In this document: positions 42,588 to 51,591 of the stretch, in pieces
How the letters are laid out: every line of letters begins with the position of its first letter
How positions within the stretch are numbered: the stretch's first letter is position 1
Source: Paraburkholderia fungorum
Lineage (GTDB): Bacteria; Pseudomonadota; Gammaproteobacteria; Burkholderiales; Burkholderiaceae
Reading direction: 5' to 3'
NCBI RefSeq assembly: GCF_900099835.1
Contig: NZ_FNKP01000001.1
Coordinates: 3,410,001-3,474,000 of the forward strand
DNA length: 64,000 nucleotides
The notes under the pieces: model-generated
What the model was told of the DNA's origin: nothing
The model's database searches: none
Seen by the model: only the letters and a program-made list of their open reading frames with translations
Position numbers and translations under genes: made by a program

Positions 42588-43505
42588 TTACGCAAACGCC
42601 GTTTGCGTCTCGTACGCAAAGCCGCGCGGTGCCTTCTGCGTGTCGTCGAACGTGACGATTTCGTACGAATCTTCGTGCGCCAGCAGTTCGCGCAGCAATG
42701 CGTTGTTCAGACCGTGGCCCGACTTGTACGCGTCGTACGATGCCAGCAACGGATGACCGACCACATACAGGTCGCCGATCGCATCGAGCATCTTGTGCTT
42801 CACGAACTCGTCGTCGTAACGCAGACCATCGTTGTTCAGAATGCGGTATTCGTCGAGCACGATCGCGTTGTCCATGCTGCCGCCGCGTGCCAGACCGAGT
42901 TCACGCATCATTTCCACTTCGTGCGCGAAACCGAACGTGCGAGCGCGGGCAATTTCGCGCACGTAAGACGTGTTCGCGAAATCCACTTCCAGCGCCTGGC
43001 CGGTCTTATCCACAGCCGGATGACGGAAGTCGATCGTGAACTTGAGCTTGAAACCGAAGTACGGGTCCAGACGCGCGAACTTGTCGCCGTCACGAATTTC
43101 GACCGGCTTGGTGACCTTGATGAACTTCTTCGCAGCGTTCTGCTGCTCGATTCCGGCCGACTGGATCAGGAACACGAACGAACCCGCGCTGCCGTCCATG
43201 ATCGGAATTTCTTCAGCGGTGACGTCGACGTAAAGATTGTCGATGCCAAGACCGGCGCAGGCGGACATCAAATGTTCGATGGTCGACACGCGCGCGCCGT
43301 CTTTCTGCAACACGGAAGCCAGACGCGTATCACCAATCGCCATCGCCGACGCAGGAATGTCCACCGGCGTGGGCAAATCCACGCGCGAAAAGACGATGCC
43401 AGTGTCTGGCGCCGCCGGGCGAAGCGTCAAATTGACCTTCCGACCCGAGTGCAGGCCGATGCCAACTGTCTTGACGATTGTTTTGATAGTGCGCTGCTTC
43501 AGCAT
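42588..43505 (-). CDS. lpxC: UDP-3-O-acyl-N-acetylglucosamine deacetylase
   Basis: Committed zinc-dependent step of lipid A synthesis and an essential target. It has 305 residues. [21 protein letters not shown] is the family start. STIEHLMSA carries the first zinc His; [18 protein letters not shown] carries the second His, the Asp ligand and the catalytic His region. It sits just outside the division cluster, its usual place. A TATAAT lies about 57 bp upstream. Confidence 0.98.
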   Translation of the reverse strand: MLKQRTIKTIVKTVGIGLHSGRKVNLTLRPAAPDTGIVFSRVDLPTPVDIPASAMAIGDTRLASVLQKDGARVSTIEHLMSACAGLGIDNLYVDVTAEEIPIMDGSAGSFVFLIQSAGIEQQNAAKKFIKVTKPVEIRDGDKFARLDPYFGFKLKFTIDFRHPAVDKTGQALEVDFANTSYVREIARARTFGFAHEVEMMRELGLARGGSMDNAIVLDEYRILNNDGLRYDDEFVKHKMLDAIGDLYVVGHPLLASYDAYKSGHGLNNALLRELLAHEDSYEIVTFDDTQKAPRGFAYETQTAFA

Positions 43506-43561
43506 GGTGATCTTCTATTCGATTGAAAATCCCAATCGGGACTTTTTATTCCATAGCACGA

Positions 43562-43567
43562 ATTATA
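43562..43567 (-). promoter_or_regulatory. probable -10 element of lpxC
   Basis: A perfect TATAAT on the minus strand 57 bp before the lpxC start. The matching -35 is poor, so this promoter may depend on an activator or be extended differently. Confidence 0.55.
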
Positions 43568-43656
43568 CTCCAATACCCTTGGGGTCGTCGTTGCACGGAA
43601 CGTATCAATCTGTTTCGCTACATTACCCAATGGGCGCCCGTCAGGGAAAGCGTGAC

Positions 43657-43698
43657 GGGCCGACGTCCCGGAACGGAGGCGTTTCCGGTCGTCGGCCC
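43657..43698. repeat. compound hairpin between the peroxiredoxin gene and lpxC
   Basis: GGGCCGACG (43657-43665) pairs with CGTCGGCCC (43690-43698), and inside CCGGAA (43668-43673) pairs with TTCCGG (43683-43688). No T run follows on the minus strand. The rest of the 290-bp intergenic region holds only the lpxC promoter element. Confidence 0.7.
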
Positions 43699-43795
43699 GC
43701 GTAACGGCCTGTCACAAAAGCGTCTTACCACCCGTTGCCCTCGTACAACGCGACAAAACCGCGCGCTGCCAAGGTGAAGGGCGACGCCCGCGCAA

Positions 43796-44299
43796 CTAGC
43801 TCAACGTGGCAAGAACGCTTGCTGCATCGCTCACTTCGAATTTGCCGGCAGCCTCGACGTTCAACGTCTTGACCACGCCGTCGTCGACCACCATCGCGTA
43901 GCGCTGGGAACGGATTCCCATGCCGCGCGCCGACAAATCCTGCTCCAGACCAAGCGCCCGTGTGAAAGCCGCACTGCCGTCCGCCATCATGCGCACCTTG
44001 CCCGAGGCGTGCTGATCGCGTCCCCACGCGCCCATTACGAACGCGTCGTTGACGGACACGCACCAGATCTCGTCGATGCCCGCAGCGCGCAACTGCCCGG
44101 CGTGCTCGATATAACCCGGTACATGTTTGGCCGAACAGGTCGGCGTGAACGCGCCCGGCAATCCGAAGATCACCACGCGCCTGCCCGCCGTCTGCTCGCG
44201 CACGTCGAAGCTGTTCGGCCCCAACGTGCAGCCCGCCCGCTCATCTTCGACGAATTCGAAGAGCGTTGCGTCGGGCAGCTTGTCACCTGCTTGAATCAT
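43796..44299 (-). CDS. peroxiredoxin, Prx5/AhpC-TSA redoxin type
   Basis: A 167-residue thiol peroxidase of the Prx5 (type II peroxiredoxin) group. The peroxidatic cysteine is C55 in GAFTPTCSAKHVPGY, the group signature. WCVSVNDAFVMGAW is also typical. It removes hydroperoxides using glutathione/glutaredoxin or thioredoxin; which one cannot be read here. It lies between ftsZ and lpxC. Confidence 0.94.
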   Translation of the reverse strand: MIQAGDKLPDATLFEFVEDERAGCTLGPNSFDVREQTAGRRVVIFGLPGAFTPTCSAKHVPGYIEHAGQLRAAGIDEIWCVSVNDAFVMGAWGRDQHASGKVRMMADGSAAFTRALGLEQDLSARGMGIRSQRYAMVVDDGVVKTLNVEAAGKFEVSDAASVLATLS

Positions 44300-44505
44300 G
44301 CTCAGTCCTTTGCATCGATGCGAAGCACGCTCGCACGTCGTCGTGTCGCAGTGAAATTGGCATGCAGCCCGTTAAGGCTACGCCGTTCGGCGACAGTCGC
44401 CCAATCCGCTTCGCGAATCCGAAGAGGGCAGTTGTCCTTGCCGCGAATCTGACGATACGCGACCTGTTCGCCGTTCACCCGCCACGCTCGTGCATTCGTC
44501 CGCCA

Positions 44506-44533
44506 GCGCTGCACTGCAAAACAACTGCAGCGC
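44506..44533. repeat. inverted repeat behind ftsZ
   Basis: GCGCTGCA (44506-44513) and TGCAGCGC (44526-44533) form a perfect 8-bp stem with a 12-nt loop, 24 bp behind the ftsZ stop codon. No T run follows, so it may be a factor-dependent end of the dcw transcript. The rest of 44300-44557 shows no gene. Confidence 0.55.
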
Positions 44534-44557
44534 GGCAACGAAAGCCTGCTCGCGCGC

Positions 44558-45760
44558 TCAGTCCGCCTGCTTGCGCAGGAATGCCGGAATGTCGTACGTG
44601 TCGACGCCCTTTTCCTGCAGCGCCTGCACATGCGACGCAGCCGTATCGCGCGACGTGCGCCACACAGCCGGCGTGTCCAGCGCGCCGTAGTCGGCCGTAG
44701 CCGCGTGCGACGTTGCCGGTGCGTAAGCCGCGTGTTGCATCGTGCCGATCGGCTGATTGTCGGTGCCGGTGCGCAGCAGCGTCATCGGTGCCGATTGCTG
44801 CTTCTTCGCCGCACGGCCCAGACCCGTTGCGACGACCGTCACGCGCAGCGCGTCGCCCATTGCATCGTCGTACACCGCGCCGAAAATCACCGTTGCGTCT
44901 TCTGCTGCGTAGCTCTTGATCGTGTTCATCACTTCGCGCGTTTCCGACAGACGCAGCGAACGGCTCGACGTGATGTTCACCAGCACGCCACGCGCGCCCG
45001 ACAGATCCACACCTTCCAGCAGCGGGCTGGCCACAGCCTGCTCGGCGGCCAGACGCGCGCGATCGACACCGGCAACCGTCGCCGTGCCCATCATCGCCTT
45101 GCCTTGCTCGCCCATCACCGTTTTCACGTCTTCGAAGTCGACGTTCACCAGACCGTCGACGTTGATGATTTCCGCGATACCGGCCACTGCGTTGTTCAGA
45201 ACGTCGTCAGCGCACTGGAAGCACTTGTCCATCTCGGCGTCGTCGCCCATCACCTCGAACAGCTTGTCGTTCAGAACGACGATCAGCGAGTCGACGTGAT
45301 CCTCCAGTTGCTGCGAACCGGCTTCTGCAACGCGCATGCGCTTGCCGCCTTCGAATTCGAACGGCTTGCTGACCACGCCAACAGTCAAGATACCCATTTC
45401 CTTGGCGATCTGCGCGACCACGGGTGCTGCGCCCGTGCCCGTACCGCCGCCCATACCGGCCGTGATGAAGACCATGTGCGCGCCGCGCAGTGCGTCGGCG
45501 ATGCGCTCACGTGCTTCTTCCGCTGCGGCGCGGCCCATTTCCGGCTTGGCGCCAGCGCCCAGACCCGTGTTGCCGAGCTGGATCACCGCGGTGGCGCGCG
45601 AACGCGACAGAGCCTGCGCGTCCGTGTTCATCACGATGAAGTCGACGCCTTGCACGCCTTTGTTGATCATGTGCTGAACGGCATTGCCGCCAGCGCCACC
45701 TACTCCGACCACCTTGATGATGGTGCCGTTCGTTTCGGTTTCCAGCATCTGGAATTCCAT
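44558..45760 (-). CDS. ftsZ: cell division protein FtsZ
   Basis: Tubulin-like GTPase that forms the division ring. The ATG at 45760 (MEFQMLETETNGT) has GGAGG at ideal spacing; 400 residues. The tubulin signature GGGTGTGAAP lies at about 104-113 and the T7-loop region NVDFEDVKTVM at about 207-217. A variable linker leads to the conserved C-terminal peptide DTYDIPAFLRKQAD, which binds FtsA and ZapD. It is the last gene of the dcw cluster, 185 bp behind ftsA, so it probably has an extra promoter there. Confidence 0.98.
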   Translation of the reverse strand: MEFQMLETETNGTIIKVVGVGGAGGNAVQHMINKGVQGVDFIVMNTDAQALSRSRATAVIQLGNTGLGAGAKPEMGRAAAEEARERIADALRGAHMVFITAGMGGGTGTGAAPVVAQIAKEMGILTVGVVSKPFEFEGGKRMRVAEAGSQQLEDHVDSLIVVLNDKLFEVMGDDAEMDKCFQCADDVLNNAVAGIAEIINVDGLVNVDFEDVKTVMGEQGKAMMGTATVAGVDRARLAAEQAVASPLLEGVDLSGARGVLVNITSSRSLRLSETREVMNTIKSYAAEDATVIFGAVYDDAMGDALRVTVVATGLGRAAKKQQSAPMTLLRTGTDNQPIGTMQHAAYAPATSHAATADYGALDTPAVWRTSRDTAASHVQALQEKGVDTYDIPAFLRKQAD

Positions 45761-45886
45761 GTTGCCTCCGTCAAGATAGAAAAGTACAGCCACTCGGCCG
45801 TTATCCGGCAGGAGATCGGGCAACCTCCTGTCGCGCGCTGGTCGCCGGCACCTGCGCGTGTTTGTTCAAACCTGCTTTGAATCCGA

Positions 45887-45938
45887 CTGCTTGTTTCACT
45901 GCTTGTTCGATTGCTTATCCGACTACTTGTGCCACTGC
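45887..45938. repeat. degenerate 12-bp tandem repeat in the ftsA-ftsZ spacer
   Basis: Four units follow each other without gaps: CTGCTTGTTTCA (45887-45898), CTGCTTGTTCGA (45899-45910), TTGCTTATCCGA (45911-45922), CTACTTGTGCCA (45923-45934), then a partial CTGC. The array begins 8 bp behind the ftsA stop codon in the transcript. Confidence 0.8.
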
Positions 45939-45945
45939 AAAACCG

Positions 45946-47178
45946 TTAGAAGTTGCCGAGGAACCAGTCTTTCATGCGCGTGAAAACCTGTCCCATCGAG
46001 CCCGACTGCACCGCGACCTTGCGGCCACGCATACGTTGCGAGCGTCCTTCGACGAGCAGGCCCATTGCCGTCGAATAACGCGGATTACGCACGACGTCCG
46101 CAAGGCCGCCCGCGTATTCCGGCACGCCGATTCGCACCGGCTTCAGGAAAATGTCTTCACCCAGTTCGACCATGCCGAGCATCATCGACGCGCCGCCGGT
46201 CAGCACCACGCCGGAACTCAGCAGTTCCTCGTAACCCGACTCGCGCACCACCTGCTGCACGAGCGAGAACAGTTCTTCGACACGCGGCTCGACCACTGCC
46301 GCCAGCGCCTGGCGCGACAACGTGCGCGGACCGCGCTCGCCGAGACCCGGCACTTCGATCATCTCGTCCGGATCGGCAAGCGCCTGCTTGGCGATGCCGT
46401 AGTCGACCTTGATGTCTTCGGCATCCGGCGTCGGCGTGCGCAACGCCATCGCGATGTCGCTCGTGATCTGGTCGCCGGCAATCGGAATCACTGCCGTGTG
46501 ACGGATCGCGCCTTCGCTGAAAATTGCGATGTCGGTCGTGCCGCCGCCGATATCGACCAGCACCACGCCGAGTTCCTTCTCGTCTTCCGTCAGCACCGCG
46601 AGCGACGACGCGAGCGGCTGCAGAATCAGATCGTTCACTTCGAGCCCGCAACGGCGCACGCACTTCACGATGTTCTGCGCCGCGCTCACCGCGCCGGTGA
46701 CGATATGTACCTTCACTTCGAGGCGGATACCGCTCATACCGATCGGCTCGCGCACATCTTCCTGACCGTCGATGATGAATTCCTGCGTGAGGATATGCAG
46801 CACCTGCTGATCGGTCGGGATGTTGATTGCCTTCGCCGTTTCGATCACGCGCGCCACGTCCGTCTGCGTGACTTCCTTTTCCTTGATCGCCACCATGCCG
46901 CTCGAATTGAAGCTGCGGATATGGCTGCCGGCGATTCCGGTGAACACGTTCGTAATCTTGCAGTCGGCCATCAGCTCGGCTTCTTCGAGCGCGCGCTGAA
47001 TGGACTGCACGGTGGCTTCGATATTCACCACCACGCCTTTCTTGAGCCCCTTCGATTCGCTCTGGCCAAGGCCGATCACCTCGTAGTGACCTTCGCCCTT
47101 CAACTCGGCGACGATGGCCACGACCTTCGACGTCCCGATGTCGAGGGCGACCAGCAGATCTTTATAGTCTTTACTCAT
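45946..47178 (-). CDS. ftsA: cell division protein FtsA
   Basis: Actin-like ATPase that anchors FtsZ to the membrane and recruits the late division proteins. It has 410 residues. VALDIGTSKVVAIVAEL is the phosphate-1 motif; VLVDIGGGTTDIAIF is phosphate-2; GVVLTGGASMMLGM is the adenosine motif. The C-terminal amphipathic helix GQVFTRMKDWFLGNF binds the membrane. It lies 27 bp behind ftsQ. Confidence 0.98.
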   Translation of the reverse strand: MSKDYKDLLVALDIGTSKVVAIVAELKGEGHYEVIGLGQSESKGLKKGVVVNIEATVQSIQRALEEAELMADCKITNVFTGIAGSHIRSFNSSGMVAIKEKEVTQTDVARVIETAKAINIPTDQQVLHILTQEFIIDGQEDVREPIGMSGIRLEVKVHIVTGAVSAAQNIVKCVRRCGLEVNDLILQPLASSLAVLTEDEKELGVVLVDIGGGTTDIAIFSEGAIRHTAVIPIAGDQITSDIAMALRTPTPDAEDIKVDYGIAKQALADPDEMIEVPGLGERGPRTLSRQALAAVVEPRVEELFSLVQQVVRESGYEELLSSGVVLTGGASMMLGMVELGEDIFLKPVRIGVPEYAGGLADVVRNPRYSTAMGLLVEGRSQRMRGRKVAVQSGSMGQVFTRMKDWFLGNF

Positions 47179-47205
47179 AGAGTGCTCATTGCGTGTGATG
47201 TCCGT

Positions 47206-47958
47206 TTACTTCTTGCCCTTGTCGGGTTCGCTGATAAAGCGCATGCCAGCGGCACGAATCGCGAAACCGTTCGGATAGCGCAAGTCCGCATACTCGATAT
47301 CCTTTCCCCAACGTTGCGTCACTGCGCCCCACGCCGCCGTCAGGCGCTTGCTGCGATCCAGCAGCGTGTCCTGATTGCGTTCGCGCCCAAGTTCAACCTG
47401 CGTACCGTTCGACAACTTCACCGTCCACGCGTAACGCGGCGACAGCGTCACTTCGTCGGGCGTCGCGCCCAGCGGCGCAAACCACTTCTGAAAGTCGTGA
47501 TAACGCGCGACCACTTCTTTCGCCGAACCGTCGGGGCCGTCGAACGCGGGCAGATCCTGCTCGAGTTCGCCCTGATTCGCGGTGAACAGCTCGCCATCGG
47601 TGCTCACCAACTGATCGCTGCCCCACGTTCCCAGCGGTTTGTACTCCTCCAGCGTGACAGCCAATGCATTCGGCCAGACCCGGCGCACACTTGCATGACG
47701 CACCCATGGCATCTGCTCGAACGCCTGACGCGCAACGTCGAGATCGACCGTGAAAAAGTTGCCCTTCAACCGCCCTACTACACCGGCGCGCACCGTCGGC
47801 GAATTGATGTGCTCCGTATCGCCGCCGATCTGGATTTCGCGCAGTGCGAAATTCGGACGCTGGATCAGCCAGTCAGCGCCTGCCGCCAGCAGCACGAGCA
47901 CCAGCAACACATGCAATGTGTTGGCGGCGAGATTGAGCTGGCGAACGTTGTTCCACAT
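47206..47958 (-). CDS. ftsQ: cell division protein FtsQ
   Basis: Bitopic inner-membrane protein that links early and late divisome proteins through FtsB/FtsL. It has 250 residues: a short cytoplasmic N-terminus, one membrane helix (about 12-31, AANTLHVLLVLVLLAAGADW), a POTRA domain (about 37-110, FALREIQIGGD) and a beta domain (about 110-235). It ends in the basic tail SEPDKGKK. Confidence 0.95.
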   Translation of the reverse strand: MWNNVRQLNLAANTLHVLLVLVLLAAGADWLIQRPNFALREIQIGGDTEHINSPTVRAGVVGRLKGNFFTVDLDVARQAFEQMPWVRHASVRRVWPNALAVTLEEYKPLGTWGSDQLVSTDGELFTANQGELEQDLPAFDGPDGSAKEVVARYHDFQKWFAPLGATPDEVTLSPRYAWTVKLSNGTQVELGRERNQDTLLDRSKRLTAAWGAVTQRWGKDIEYADLRYPNGFAIRAAGMRFISEPDKGKK

Positions 47959-47982
47959 GGTGTTGCTTTCGGGTCACCCCGG

Positions 47983-48924
47983 TTAGTCCTTAAGCGTCAG
48001 CGCCAACACGCCGACAACCAGTTCCTGATAGCTGATGCCCACCGCGCGCGCCGCTTTCGGCGGCAGCGAGTGATCGGTCATGCCAGGCGCCGTGTTCACT
48101 TCCAGGAAGTACGGGTTGCCGTCTGCGTCGAGCATGAAATCGGCACGGCCCCAGTCGGTGCAGCCGAGCACCTCGAACGCGCGGCGCGCCAGCACTTTCA
48201 GACGCGCTTCTTCTTCCGCCGCGATACCGCACGGAATCAGATACTGCGTGTCGTCGGCGATGTACTTCGCGTGATAGTCGTAGAACTCACCGGCCGGCAC
48301 GATGCGGATCACCGGCAGGTCCAGATCGCCCGCGATGCACGCGGTAAATTCGCCGCCGCCTTCGATGCTCTTTTCGACCACGACGATCTTGTCGAACTTC
48401 GCGGCTTCGATCAGCGCAGCCGGCAACGCGTCGGCCGTCTTCACCTTGATCACCGCCACGCTCGAGCCTTCGCTCGCGGGCTTCACGAACAGCGGCAAGC
48501 CGAGCTTCGCGACGATGTCTTTCGCGCGCGCTTCGTAGTCGTCGCCACGCATGACCGCTTCGAACGGCGGCGTCGGAATACCGAGTTGCTGCCACACGAG
48601 CTTGGTGCGGAACTTGTCCAGACCCAGCGCCGAACCGAGCACGCCGCTGCCGTTGTACTTGATGCCGTAGAAATCGAGCGCGCCCTGAATCTGGCCGTTC
48701 TCGCCATAGCCGCCATGCAACGCGATGAACGCGCGATCGAAGCCTTCCGCCTTCAACTCAGCGAGCGGACGCTCGGACGGGTCGAACGGATGCGCGTCGA
48801 TGCCGGCGTCGCGCAGGCCTTGCAGCACGAGGCGGCCGGACGTGAGGGACACCTCGCGCTCAGCGGATTCACCGCCGAGCAGCACTGCTACCTTGCCGAA
48901 TTGTTTTGGATCAATACTGCTCAT
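47983..48924 (-). CDS. ddlB: D-alanine--D-alanine ligase
   Basis: ATP-grasp ligase that makes the D-Ala-D-Ala dipeptide added by MurF. It has 313 residues. [17 protein letters not shown] is the N-terminal binding loop; [14 protein letters not shown] is an ATP-grasp segment; [20 protein letters not shown] is the C-terminal signature with the metal-binding Glu and Asn. The ATG at 48924 is 1 bp behind the murC stop. Confidence 0.98.
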   Translation of the reverse strand: MSSIDPKQFGKVAVLLGGESAEREVSLTSGRLVLQGLRDAGIDAHPFDPSERPLAELKAEGFDRAFIALHGGYGENGQIQGALDFYGIKYNGSGVLGSALGLDKFRTKLVWQQLGIPTPPFEAVMRGDDYEARAKDIVAKLGLPLFVKPASEGSSVAVIKVKTADALPAALIEAAKFDKIVVVEKSIEGGGEFTACIAGDLDLPVIRIVPAGEFYDYHAKYIADDTQYLIPCGIAAEEEARLKVLARRAFEVLGCTDWGRADFMLDADGNPYFLEVNTAPGMTDHSLPPKAARAVGISYQELVVGVLALTLKD

Positions 48925-48925
48925 C

Positions 48926-50329
48926 TCACACCTTGGTTTCCTGCGCGAGGCGACCCGGCACGCCGCCGATCGAACCCGCGCCCATCGTAATCACCACATC
49001 GCCGTCGCGCACCACTGCTGCGAGCGCGTCCGGCACTTCATCCACCGTATCGACAAATACCGGCTCGACCTTGCCCGCCACCCGCAGCGCGCGCGCCAAT
49101 GCGCGGCCGTCAGCGGCGACGATCGGCGCTTCGCCGGCCGAATAGACTTCCGTCAGCACAAGAGCGTCGACGGTCGACAGCACTTTCACGAAATCTTCGA
49201 AGCAGTCACGCGTGCGCGTGAAGCGGTGCGGCTGGAACGCCAGCACCAGACGACGCCCCGGGAATGCACCGCGCGCCGCCGCGACCGTCGCCGCCATTTC
49301 GACCGGGTGATGACCGTAGTCGTCGACCAGCGTGTAGGCGCCCGTCGCTTTGCCTTCGGCCGCGACCGGCACTTCGCCGTAACGCTGGAAGCGTCGGCCA
49401 ACACCGTTGAAATCCGCCAGCGCTCGCTGGATATCGGCATCTTTCACTTCAAGTTCAGTCGCAATCGCGATGGCGGCCAGCGCGTTCTGCACGTTGTGCT
49501 CGCCCGGCAGATTCAACACGATGTCGAGCGGCGCCGCGTCTTCGCGCAGCGCGGTGAAGTGCATCTTGCCGTCCTGCGCTTTCACGTTGACCGCGCGCAC
49601 CTGCGCGTCCGCTGCGAGACCGTAGCGGATGATCGGCTTCGACACGAACGGCAGGATTTCCTTCACGTTCGGATCGTCGACGCACAGCACCGCGATGCCG
49701 TAAAACGGCAAACGATGCGTGAATTCGATGAACGCCTGCTTGAGCCGCGCGAAGTCGTGGCCATAGGTGTCCATGTGATCGGCGTCGATGTTCGTGATGA
49801 CTTCGATCACCGGGAACAGGTTCAGGAACGACGCGTCCGACTCGTCTGCTTCGGCGACGATGAAATCGCCCGTGCCCAGCCGCGCATTCGCACCCGCGCT
49901 GATCAACCGGCCGCCGATCACGAAGGTCGGATCGAGGCCGCCCGCCGCCAGCACGCTCGCTACCAGCGAGGTGGTCGTGGTCTTGCCGTGCGTACCGGCA
50001 ATCGCGATGCCCTGCTTCAGGCGCATCAATTCCGCGAGCATCACCGCGCGCGGCACGATCGGAATGCGGCGATGACGCGCGGCCAGCACTTCCGGGTTGT
50101 CGCTACGCACTGCCGTGGAAACGACCACTGCGTTCGCGCCTTCGATGTTCTCCGCCGCGTGACCGATCGCGATCCGCGCGCCGAGTTTCGCGAGACGGTC
50201 GGTGATTGCGTTGCTCGACAGATCCGAGCCGCTCACCTGATAGCCGAGATTGACCAGCACCTCCGCGATGCCGCTCATGCCGACACCGCCGATGCCGACA
50301 AAATGAATATGTTTGACGATGTGTTTCAT
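48926..50329 (-). CDS. murC: UDP-N-acetylmuramate--L-alanine ligase
   Basis: First cytoplasmic Mur ligase, adding L-Ala to UDP-MurNAc. It has 467 residues from the ATG at 50329 ([17 protein letters not shown]), which overlaps the murG stop as [19 protein letters not shown] is the ATP loop; [10 protein letters not shown] and DDYGHHPVE are C-terminal domain motifs of MurC. Confidence 0.98.
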   Translation of the reverse strand: MKHIVKHIHFVGIGGVGMSGIAEVLVNLGYQVSGSDLSSNAITDRLAKLGARIAIGHAAENIEGANAVVVSTAVRSDNPEVLAARHRRIPIVPRAVMLAELMRLKQGIAIAGTHGKTTTTSLVASVLAAGGLDPTFVIGGRLISAGANARLGTGDFIVAEADESDASFLNLFPVIEVITNIDADHMDTYGHDFARLKQAFIEFTHRLPFYGIAVLCVDDPNVKEILPFVSKPIIRYGLAADAQVRAVNVKAQDGKMHFTALREDAAPLDIVLNLPGEHNVQNALAAIAIATELEVKDADIQRALADFNGVGRRFQRYGEVPVAAEGKATGAYTLVDDYGHHPVEMAATVAAARGAFPGRRLVLAFQPHRFTRTRDCFEDFVKVLSTVDALVLTEVYSAGEAPIVAADGRALARALRVAGKVEPVFVDTVDEVPDALAAVVRDGDVVITMGAGSIGGVPGRLAQETKV

Positions 50330-51444
50330 TGCTTTCCTTCTGGGCTCGCGCCCGAAATCGAACCCGCCACGGTGGCGCAAATCTGCGCCACCTGTTCCGT
50401 GGCGTCGGGTTTCGCGAGCGAGCGCGAACGCTCCGCCATCTCCGCGAGAGTTTCTCGCGTCTGGCTGCGCAACCAGTCAGCGAGTTTTTCCGCCGACAGG
50501 TCACGTTGCTGCACGACCAGCGCCGCGCCGTTGTCGGCGAGGAACGCTGCATTGGTTGTTTGATGATCGTCTACTGCATACGGGAACGGCACGAAAAACG
50601 CTGCCACGCCCACCGCCGAAATCTCCGACACCGTCATCGCGCCCGAGCGGCAGATCACCAGATCGGCCTTCGCGTACGCGCTCGTCATGTCGTCGATGAA
50701 AGGCACGAGTTCAACATCCGCGCCCGTTTGCAAACCCGCTGCCGCGTAGTTCTCGCGCAGCGCCTCAATATGCTTCGCGCCCGCCTGATGCACGATGCGC
50801 GGACGTTCGTTCGGCGCGAGCATGGCGACGGCACGCGGCACCACTTCGTTCAGTGCAGCCGCACCGAGACTGCCGCCCACGACGAGCACATTTAGCGGAC
50901 CGTTGCGTTGCGCGTAGCGTGCTTTGGGTGCAATCGCGCGCGCAAGTTCCTCACGAATCGGATTACCGGTCCATTCACCGTGCGGCAGTGCATTCGGAAA
51001 CGCGACCAGCACGCGCTTCGCGACTTTCGCGAGCACCTTGTTCGCGAGACCTGCAATCGAATTCTGCTCATGCAGCACCAGCGGACGGCCGCTCAACGCA
51101 GTCATCAAACCCGCCGGGAACGTGATGTAGCCGCCCATGCCGAGCACCACATCCGGCTTCACGCGACGCAATACCGACAGGCTCTGCGTACACGCACGCA
51201 GCAGATTCAGCGGCAGCATCAGCTTGGTCTTCATGCCCTTGCCGCGCAGTCCGCCGAAACGCACGTACTCCATCGGAATGCCGTGCTTCGGCACCAGCGT
51301 GGCTTCCATACCGGCAGGGTTGCCGAGCCAGACGACCTTCCAGCCCCACGCCTGCATCAGATGAGCGACCGCAAGCCCCGGGAACACATGTCCCCCGGTG
51401 CCACCAGCCATCACCATCAGCGTGCGTTGCGGCACAGCGGTCAT
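50326..51444 (-). CDS. murG: UDP-GlcNAc: undecaprenyl-PP-MurNAc-pentapeptide GlcNAc transferase
   Basis: Peripheral GT-B glycosyltransferase that turns lipid I into lipid II. It has 372 residues. [18 protein letters not shown] holds the first G loop, and [18 protein letters not shown] the third; HQAGAKHI and [10 protein letters not shown] are the UDP-GlcNAc site. The start ATG at 51444 overlaps the stop of the mini-ORF that lies between ftsW and murG. Confidence 0.98.
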   Translation of the reverse strand: MTAVPQRTLMVMAGGTGGHVFPGLAVAHLMQAWGWKVVWLGNPAGMEATLVPKHGIPMEYVRFGGLRGKGMKTKLMLPLNLLRACTQSLSVLRRVKPDVVLGMGGYITFPAGLMTALSGRPLVLHEQNSIAGLANKVLAKVAKRVLVAFPNALPHGEWTGNPIREELARAIAPKARYAQRNGPLNVLVVGGSLGAAALNEVVPRAVAMLAPNERPRIVHQAGAKHIEALRENYAAAGLQTGADVELVPFIDDMTSAYAKADLVICRSGAMTVSEISAVGVAAFFVPFPYAVDDHQTTNAAFLADNGAALVVQQRDLSAEKLADWLRSQTRETLAEMAERSRSLAKPDATEQVAQICATVAGSISGASPEGKQ

Positions 51445-51466
51445 ACCTTGCCTCCGCGCATCAGCA
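51439..51466. repeat. direct repeat copy A (murG start side)
   Basis: A 28-bp segment beginning GGTCATACCTTGCCTCC, 25 of 28 bases identical to 51564-51591, offset 125 bp. It contains the end of the mini-ORF and the murG start codon. Confidence 0.85.
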
Positions 51467-51569
51467 GAAAGAAAAATCGGTTTTGGCTTCGGCCGCTGCG
51501 CTTAACTTCGTGCGCGTTGCGCACGAAGTTAGCCTTCGCCGAAATCGTGTACCGCTGCGTGGGGGTCAT
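51441..51569 (-). CDS. 42-codon mini-ORF bridging ftsW and murG
   Basis: The ATG at 51569 overlaps the ftsW TGA as ATGA, and its own TGA overlaps the murG ATG as ATGA, so it is tied to both neighbours. The peptide begins [19 protein letters not shown] and ends LLMRGGKV; FtsW also ends VLMRGGKV. The middle is the 29-bp palindrome at 51503-51531. It looks like a partial duplication of the ftsW end plus a palindromic insertion that kept translation coupled. Whether the peptide has a role is unknown; it may only carry ribosomes from ftsW to murG. Confidence 0.5.
   Translation of the reverse strand: MTPTQRYTISAKANFVRNAHEVKRSGRSQNRFFFLLMRGGKV
51503..51531. repeat. 13-bp perfect palindrome between ftsW and murG
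   Basis: TAACTTCGTGCGC (51503-51515) and GCGCACGAAGTTA (51519-51531) are separated by GTT only. Outer arms (GGCTTC at 51485-51490, TTCGGC-type complement around 51535-51544) may extend the structure. Confidence 0.92.
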
Positions 51570-51591
51570 ACCTTCCCCCCACGCATCAGCA
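51564..51591. repeat. direct repeat copy B (ftsW end side)
   Basis: A 28-bp segment beginning GGTCATACCTTCCCCCC. It codes for the last residues of FtsW on the minus strand and is the partner of copy A at 51439-51466. Confidence 0.85.

Noticed and set aside
43528..43545. Short stem followed by T run near the lpxC start
   Set aside because: The stem (TCCC/GGGA) has only four pairs and lies next to the lpxC ribosome site; not a credible terminator.
44302..44631. A 109-codon minus-strand frame behind ftsZ
   Set aside because: Overlaps the end of ftsZ in another frame, Arg/Cys-rich, no family.
45862..48990. A 1042-codon plus-strand open frame running antisense through ftsA, ftsQ and ddlB
   Set aside because: It covers three well-recognised genes and their gaps in antisense. 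Such frames arise because GC-rich third positions rarely give stop codons on the complementary strand; the product is His/Arg-rich and matches no family.
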